From positions 1 to 43,639 of the forward strand of contig SFFS01000005.1 in assembly GCA_004557805.1 (NCBI GenBank): 43,639 nucleotides of DNA, written 5' to 3'. A program made the position numbers and the translations under genes. The DNA comes from Clostridiales bacterium. GTDB taxonomy: Bacteria; Bacillota; Clostridia; Christensenellales; Aristaeellaceae. Positions 39,931 through 43,639 of the stretch are shown here, in pieces (within the stretch, counting starts at the first letter, position 1; every line of letters starts with the position of its first letter). The notes beneath the pieces were generated by a model. It saw nothing but the letters and a program-made list of their open reading frames with translations. It was not told where the DNA came from and did not search any database.

Positions 39931-41289
39931 ATGTTCAACACACAAAATGCTCTGGAAACCATCCGCATGATCGATCAGCAGCACCTGGACGTGCGCACGG
40001 TCACGATGGGCATCTCCCTGCGCGGCTGCGCGGATTCAGATCCGAAAAAGAGCTGCCGCAAAATTTACGATACCATTACCCGCCGCGCCGAATCGCTAGT
40101 GAAAACGGTCGAGCAGATCGAGGCTGAATTCGGCATCCCGATCGTCAACAAGCGCATTTCCGTCACGCCTATGGCGCTTGTGGCGGAAGCCAGCGAAACG
40201 GAGGATTATGTTCCCTTTGCCCGCGCGATGGACGAGGCTGCCAAGGCCTGCGGCGTAAACTTTATCGGCGGGTTCAGCGCGCTCGTACAGAAGGGTTTCA
40301 CCGAGGGCGACCGGCGGCTGATCGCCGCGCTTCCCGAAGCGCTTGCGGAGACGGATATCGTCTGCGCAAGCGTGAACGTGGCGTCCACGCGCGCTGGCAT
40401 TAACATGGACGCGGTAAAGCTCATGGGCGAAACCGTGCGCGCCGTTGCCGAGCGTTCGCAGGATAAGCCCTGCTCCGGCTGCGCCAAGTTCGTGGTGTTT
40501 GCAAACGCCGTCGAGGATAACCCGTTCATGGCGGGCGCGTTCCACGGCGTGGGCGAACCGGACTGCGCGATCAACGTCGGCGTGTCCGGTCCCGGCGTGG
40601 TGCATCACGCGCTGCAGCAGGTCAGGGGCGAACCTTTTGACGTTGTGGCGGAGACGATCAAAAAAACGGCCTTCCGCATCACGCGCATGGGCCAGCTGGT
40701 TGCGCAGGAAGCCGCCAGACGGCTGAACGTGCCGTTCGGCATCGTCGATCTGTCGCTTGCGCCTACCCCCGCCGTTGGAGACAGCGTAGCGCGCATTCTG
40801 GAAGAAATGGGCCTTGAGGTCTGCGGCACGCACGGCACCACGGCAGCGCTTGCGCTGCTGAACGACGCTGTAAAAAAAGGCGGCGTGATGGCTTCCTCGC
40901 AGGTGGGCGGACTTTCCGGCGCGTTCATTCCGGTTTCCGAGGACGAAGGCATGATCGCGGCCGCTGCGCAGGGCGCGCTGCAGATCGATAAGCTCGAGGC
41001 GATGACGTGCGTCTGCTCCGTCGGTCTCGATATGATCGCAATTCCCGGCGATACGCCTGCGGAAACCATTTCCGCCATCATCGCGGACGAAGCCGCCATC
41101 GGCGTGGTCAACAACAAAACCACGGCCTGCCGCCTGATCCCCGCCATTGGGAAATCGGTCGGCGAAAGGGTCGAATTCGGCGGCCTGCTGGGCGAAGCGC
41201 CCGTAATGGCCGTGCATTCCGGCAAGAGCGATGCGTTTATTCGCCGCGGAGGGCGTATTCCGGCTCCGCTGCAAAGCCTGAAAAACTGA
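39931..41289 (+). CDS. UPF0210 (DUF711) family protein
   Basis: A 452-residue protein of the UPF0210/DUF711 family, which is distantly related to pyruvate formate-lyase-like folds by structure, though no reaction is established. It begins MFNTQNALETIRMIDQQHLD and contains TVTMGISLRGCADSDPKKSC, KRISVTPMALVAEASETEDY, CVNFIGGFSALVQKGFTEGD-like sequence (key GFSALVQKG), NVGVSGPGVVHHALQQVRGE, LSLAPTPAVGDSVARILEEM and CSVGLDMIAIPGDTPAETIS. There is no glycyl-radical loop. It forms a two-gene unit with the ACT protein upstream, and a terminator-like stem follows. Confidence 0.93.
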   Translation: MFNTQNALETIRMIDQQHLDVRTVTMGISLRGCADSDPKKSCRKIYDTITRRAESLVKTVEQIEAEFGIPIVNKRISVTPMALVAEASETEDYVPFARAMDEAAKACGVNFIGGFSALVQKGFTEGDRRLIAALPEALAETDIVCASVNVASTRAGINMDAVKLMGETVRAVAERSQDKPCSGCAKFVVFANAVEDNPFMAGAFHGVGEPDCAINVGVSGPGVVHHALQQVRGEPFDVVAETIKKTAFRITRMGQLVAQEAARRLNVPFGIVDLSLAPTPAVGDSVARILEEMGLEVCGTHGTTAALALLNDAVKKGGVMASSQVGGLSGAFIPVSEDEGMIAAAAQGALQIDKLEAMTCVCSVGLDMIAIPGDTPAETISAIIADEAAIGVVNNKTTACRLIPAIGKSVGERVEFGGLLGEAPVMAVHSGKSDAFIRRGGRIPAPLQSLKN

Positions 41290-41318
41290 GCGCATTTTGC
41301 GCAAAGGCTGAAAAAATT

Positions 41319-41340
41319 TGCCCTGCCTCTTGACAGGGCA
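41319..41340 (+). terminator. Terminator after the UPF0210 gene, overlapping a promoter
   Basis: TGCCCTG and CAGGGCA pair in a 7-bp stem with an 8-base loop, followed by TTTTCTTTG. The loop and right arm contain the TTGACA of the next promoter. Confidence 0.75.
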
Positions 41341-41357
41341 TTTTCTTTGAGTATACT
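41330..41357 (+). promoter_or_regulatory. Promoter for the GntR/ABC operon
   Basis: Consensus TTGACA (41330-41335), 16 bases, then TATACT (41352-41357), 40 bases before the GntR GTG start. Confidence 0.75.
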
Positions 41358-41364
41358 GTATATA

Positions 41365-41378
41365 CTGTTCATGAACAG
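41365..41378. promoter_or_regulatory. Candidate operator of the GntR regulator
   Basis: CTGTTCATGAACAG is a perfect 14-base palindrome right after the -10 box and before the ribosome site. It is well placed to let the GntR protein repress its own operon. A second near-repeat TATACTGTATATACTG overlaps the -10. Confidence 0.6.
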
Positions 41379-41396
41379 ATGGTTCGGAGGTATCGA

Positions 41397-41768
41397 GTGA
41401 ATATCATCATTTCCAATGCGAGCGGCGCGCCCATTTACGAGCAGATTTATGCGCAGATCAAGGCGGCGATCCTCTCCGGCGCGCTGCGCGAGGGCGACGC
41501 GCTGCCGTCCATCCGCGCGCTGGCGAAGGATCTGCGCATCAGCGTTATCACCACGAAGCGCGCGTATGACGAACTGGAGCGCGACGGCTATATCTACACC
41601 GTCGCCGCGAAGGGCTGCTATGTGGCCGAAAAAAACGCCGAGCTGATCCGCGAGGAACACCTCAGGCAGCTTGAAGCGCATCTGCGCGAGGCGGCCGGGC
41701 TTGCGGCGCTTTGCGGCATTACGGACGGCGAAATACTGGAACTTTACAAAACCCTGAAGGAGGAATAA
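41397..41768 (+). CDS. GntR-family regulator, YtrA type
   Basis: A 123-residue regulator: winged helix (about residues 10-75, with GAPIYEQIYAQIKAAILSGA, LREGDALPSIRALAKDLRIS and TTKRAYDELERDGYIYTVAA), and a short C-terminal helix pair (EEHLRQLEAHLREAAGLAAL) that serves dimerisation, as in the YtrA subfamily. It lacks a larger ligand domain. GTG 41397 was chosen because GGAGG lies seven bases upstream; upstream codons to 41379 cross the operator. Together with the next two genes it forms the usual YtrA-ABC unit. Confidence 0.9.
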   Translation: MNIIISNASGAPIYEQIYAQIKAAILSGALREGDALPSIRALAKDLRISVITTKRAYDELERDGYIYTVAAKGCYVAEKNAELIREEHLRQLEAHLREAAGLAALCGITDGEILELYKTLKEE

Positions 41769-41774
41769 CGCGCC

Positions 41775-42626
41775 ATGAACGCGATTGAAATCAAAAACCT
41801 GACGAAACATTACGCCGATTTTTCGCTCGAACGTCTGTCGCTTTCACTGCCCTCGGGCAGCATTCTGGGGCTTGTCGGTGAGAACGGCGCGGGCAAGAGC
41901 ACCACGATCAATCTGATTATGGGCGCTGTCGCGCCGGACGAAGGCAGCGTGTCGGTACTCGGCATGAATAACCGCGACGCAGGGTTCACGGCGCTCAAGA
42001 ACGATATCGGCGTTGTGCTGGACGAAGCGTATTTTCCGGAGATTCTCACCCCTGCGCACGTCGGATCGATCATGCGCGATACCTATCGCAACTGGGACGA
42101 CGCGCAGTACCGCAGCCTTTTGCAGCGCTTTGCGCTGCCCGAGAAAAAAGCCTTCAAGGATTTTTCACGCGGAATGAAGATGAAACTGGCGCTGGCCGTC
42201 GCGCTTTCTCACAAGCCGAAGCTGCTCCTTCTTGACGAAGCGACAAGCGGGCTCGACCCGATGGCGCGCGACGAACTGCTCGATATGTTCAACGATTTCA
42301 CGCGCGAAGAGGATCATTCCATCCTGCTTTCGTCGCATATCGTCAGCGATCTGGAAAAGATTTGCGATTATATCGCCTTCCTGCACTGGGGCAAGCTGCT
42401 GCTCTGCGAAGAAAAGGACCGGTTGCTTGAGGAATACGCGCTCACGAAGCTGTCCATATTCGATTTTGAGGCCGTTCCGCCGGAGGCAGTAGCGGCGAAA
42501 AAGCGCACGGCCTACGGTTATGAAGCGCTTGTACGCGCGCCGCTCGTTTCCAGCGCGCTGCCGTTGGAGCACACGACGCTGGAAGAAATCATCCTGTTTC
42601 TGGCCAAAGGAGAGGATCAAAAATGA
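41775..42626 (+). CDS. ABC transporter ATP-binding protein
   Basis: A 283-residue ABC ATPase. Walker A is GENGAGKSTTINLIMG (near residue 37), the signature is DFSRGMKMKLALAVALS with FSRGM, Walker B LLLLDEATSGLDPMARDELL, and the switch His is in ILLSSHIVSDLEK. The C-terminal extension after residue 215 is typical for ABC-2 exporters. The GntR gene ends seven bases upstream with a good GGAGG, and the next gene's ATG overlaps its stop (ATGA). Substrate is unknown; YtrA-type systems are often linked to antibiotic or cell-envelope stress. Confidence 0.93.
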   Translation: MNAIEIKNLTKHYADFSLERLSLSLPSGSILGLVGENGAGKSTTINLIMGAVAPDEGSVSVLGMNNRDAGFTALKNDIGVVLDEAYFPEILTPAHVGSIMRDTYRNWDDAQYRSLLQRFALPEKKAFKDFSRGMKMKLALAVALSHKPKLLLLDEATSGLDPMARDELLDMFNDFTREEDHSILLSSHIVSDLEKICDYIAFLHWGKLLLCEEKDRLLEEYALTKLSIFDFEAVPPEAVAAKKRTAYGYEALVRAPLVSSALPLEHTTLEEIILFLAKGEDQK

Positions 42627-43231
42627 AAGCGCTGATTAAAAAAGATATTTTTACCGTACTCAAATCAATGAAGGTGTTTCTTGTCATCATCATCCTGTTT
42701 TCGATAATTCCGAACTTTTCCGCTTCGAGCTTCGCGGTGGTTTACGCCTCCATGCTGCCGCTGACGGCGCTTGCCTACGACGAGCGCAGCAAGTGGGATA
42801 CGCTTGCCGCCACGATGCCCTACTCGCCCTGGCAGATCGTCGGCAGCAAATACGCGCTGGGTTATCTTGGACTGGCAGGTTCCATCTTGCTGACGCTTGC
42901 GGCGCAGGGCGCAACGCGGCTGCTCGGCGTTGCGTTTGATGCCGCGTCGTCCGAATCCGTGCTGTACGCCGCCTGCACGGGCCTGCTGATGACGGCGCTT
43001 TCGCTTCCGGCGGCATTCCGCTTCGGCGTAGAAAAGGGACGGCTGATGCTGACGGCGCTGATGCTTGTATGCATACTGGCCGTTGTTCTCCTCAGCGACC
43101 GGCTGACGCAGGTGTTCTCTGCGGACACATCTGCGGCTTCCCTTCGCATTGCCGCGCTGATTTTCTTTGCGGCGATAAACGCCGCTTCAATCGCCCTTTC
43201 CGCAAAGTTCTATGAAAAACGCAGGCATTAA
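42623..43231 (+). CDS. ABC-2 type transporter membrane protein
   Basis: A 202-residue membrane protein with about six transmembrane segments (for example KVFLVIIILFSIIPNFSASS, YALGYLGLAGSILLTLAAQ and LTALMLVCILAVVLLSDRL). The N-terminal MKALIKKDIFTVLKSMK and EKRRH-like C-terminus are charged, as in ABC-2 permeases of YtrC/EcsB type. It is the membrane half of the transporter whose ATPase gene overlaps it. There is a final 43-base gap to the region of uncertain debris. Confidence 0.85.
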   Translation: MKALIKKDIFTVLKSMKVFLVIIILFSIIPNFSASSFAVVYASMLPLTALAYDERSKWDTLAATMPYSPWQIVGSKYALGYLGLAGSILLTLAAQGATRLLGVAFDAASSESVLYAACTGLLMTALSLPAAFRFGVEKGRLMLTALMLVCILAVVLLSDRLTQVFSADTSAASLRIAALIFFAAINAASIALSAKFYEKRRH

Positions 43232-43261
43232 AAAAGCACAGATTATCAGATGAGGTAACAA

Positions 43262-43348
43262 TCTGGCGATGGAGAAAAAGAGCGCTATGAAACCGTCGCC
43301 TCTGCGATTGATCTATCTGGGCAACGCGTATATGAGATTACGGTGTGA
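43262..43348 (+). pseudogene. Possible 3' fragment of an unidentified gene
   Basis: In one frame the stretch ending at about 43348 reads GEKERYETVASAIDLSGQRV, then YEITV and a TGA, with a stop codon just upstream. It looks like the tail of a longer protein that lost its front. I do not recognise the family. It could also be non-coding, so this is only a note for this gap. Confidence 0.25.
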
Positions 43349-43356
43349 GAACCGGC

Positions 43357-43403
43357 AGCCCGCCTGCATTCCACGGCGTGAAGCCGTGGAGTGCGGGCGG
43401 GCT
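43357..43403 (+). terminator. Strong hairpin terminator
   Basis: AGCCCGCC pairs with GGGCGGGCT and an inner TCCACGGC with GCCGTGGA, giving a stem near 20 bp, followed by TTTTTTATTT. It closes whatever transcript comes from the ABC operon or from the fragment before it. Confidence 0.85.
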
Positions 43404-43538
43404 TTTTTATTTGCCGGTTAGAGGAAGAATACTATGCTTGATATATTGTGGCTTGACTTTCCGCTATTTGCTTCCCCGCCGATATTCAAAGCGTTTCTTC
43501 ATATTGTATCAGTCACAGTGAAAGCTCGTGACCGACTT

Positions 43539-43639
43539 TTACGCAATCGCAAGTATCTCCAGTACAGGCGCGGTTGATTCCTTTTTAAATTCTAATACAG
43601 GTGCAGGAGCTCCAGCACCTTCGTACAGAATCGCACCGG
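43539..43639 (-). CDS. 3' end of an unknown minus-strand gene (cut by window edge)
   Basis: The minus strand reads GAILYEGAGAPAPVLEFKKE then STAPVLEILAIA and a TAA at 43541-43539, continuing open to the window edge. The segment APVLEFKKES-TAPVLEILA looks like a duplicated motif. I do not recognise the family. The last 240 bases are richer in A+T than the rest, which could mark an accessory segment. The stretch 43404-43538 shows no supported gene. Confidence 0.4.
   Translation of the reverse strand, partial: GAILYEGAGAPAPVLEFKKESTAPVLEILAIA

Overview
This window looks like chromosome of a G+C-rich, Gram-positive, anaerobic member of the Firmicutes (Clostridia). The support is the ylm/sepF division cluster, a SigB/SigF-type sigma factor beside an anti-sigma-like gene, YlmC, YesMN-type two-component control, a glycyl-radical enzyme with its activase, a DUF512 radical SAM protein next to der and plsY, and sigma-A promoters standing out as AT-rich patches in G+C-rich DNA. 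Genus cannot be read from the sequence. Most genes are ordinary chromosomal ones, packed in operons with 4-base stop/start overlaps. No rRNA, tRNA, CRISPR array, insertion sequence or prophage was seen.

Layout. 1-4529 (minus): one run of anti-sigma-like gene, sigma factor, HlyD-like protein, ylmE, sepF, yggT and ylmH (cut by the window edge). 4668-5573 (plus): pseudouridine-phosphate glycosidase. 5735-8794 (minus): SDR oxidoreductase, a broken pyridoxamine-phosphate-oxidase-like gene, endonuclease IV and a Cof-type phosphatase. 8925-10325 (plus): MATE exporter. 10329-12929 (minus): DUF2207 membrane protein, YfcE phosphodiesterase, ACT protein. 13004-21292 (minus): a sugar operon with YesM kinase, YesN regulator, binding protein, two permeases and a GH78 alpha-L-rhamnosidase that is frameshifted. 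21482-23861 (plus): YjjI/YjjW glycyl-radical pair. 23907-30148 (minus): serine hydrolase, HflX with an N-terminal JAMM-like domain, VanY-type carboxypeptidase, RNase HI, a XerS-like recombinase and a polyferredoxin-type membrane protein. 30230-35701 (plus): ylmC, nrdR, serS, DUF512, der, plsY. 35757-38415 (plus): ECF sigma factor, DUF4349 protein with an anti-sigma-like N-terminus, DUF89 phosphatase. 38449-39501 (minus): NadR-type NMN adenylyltransferase/kinase. 39648-43231 (plus): ACT protein plus UPF0210 protein, then a GntR regulator with a two-gene ABC transporter. 43232-43639: a strong terminator, gene debris and the 3' end of an unknown minus-strand gene.

Points that stand out: a 28-bp dif-shaped dyad (two 11-bp arms, 6-bp centre) just upstream of the XerS-like recombinase gene; a JAMM metalloprotease-like motif fused to HflX; an anti-sigma-like protein that lacks the usual ATP-binding residues and opens an operon running into the cell-division genes; and two genes broken by short internal deletions. 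I saw no clear new defence or mobile system; the recombinase/dif-like arrangement is the best candidate for something under-described.
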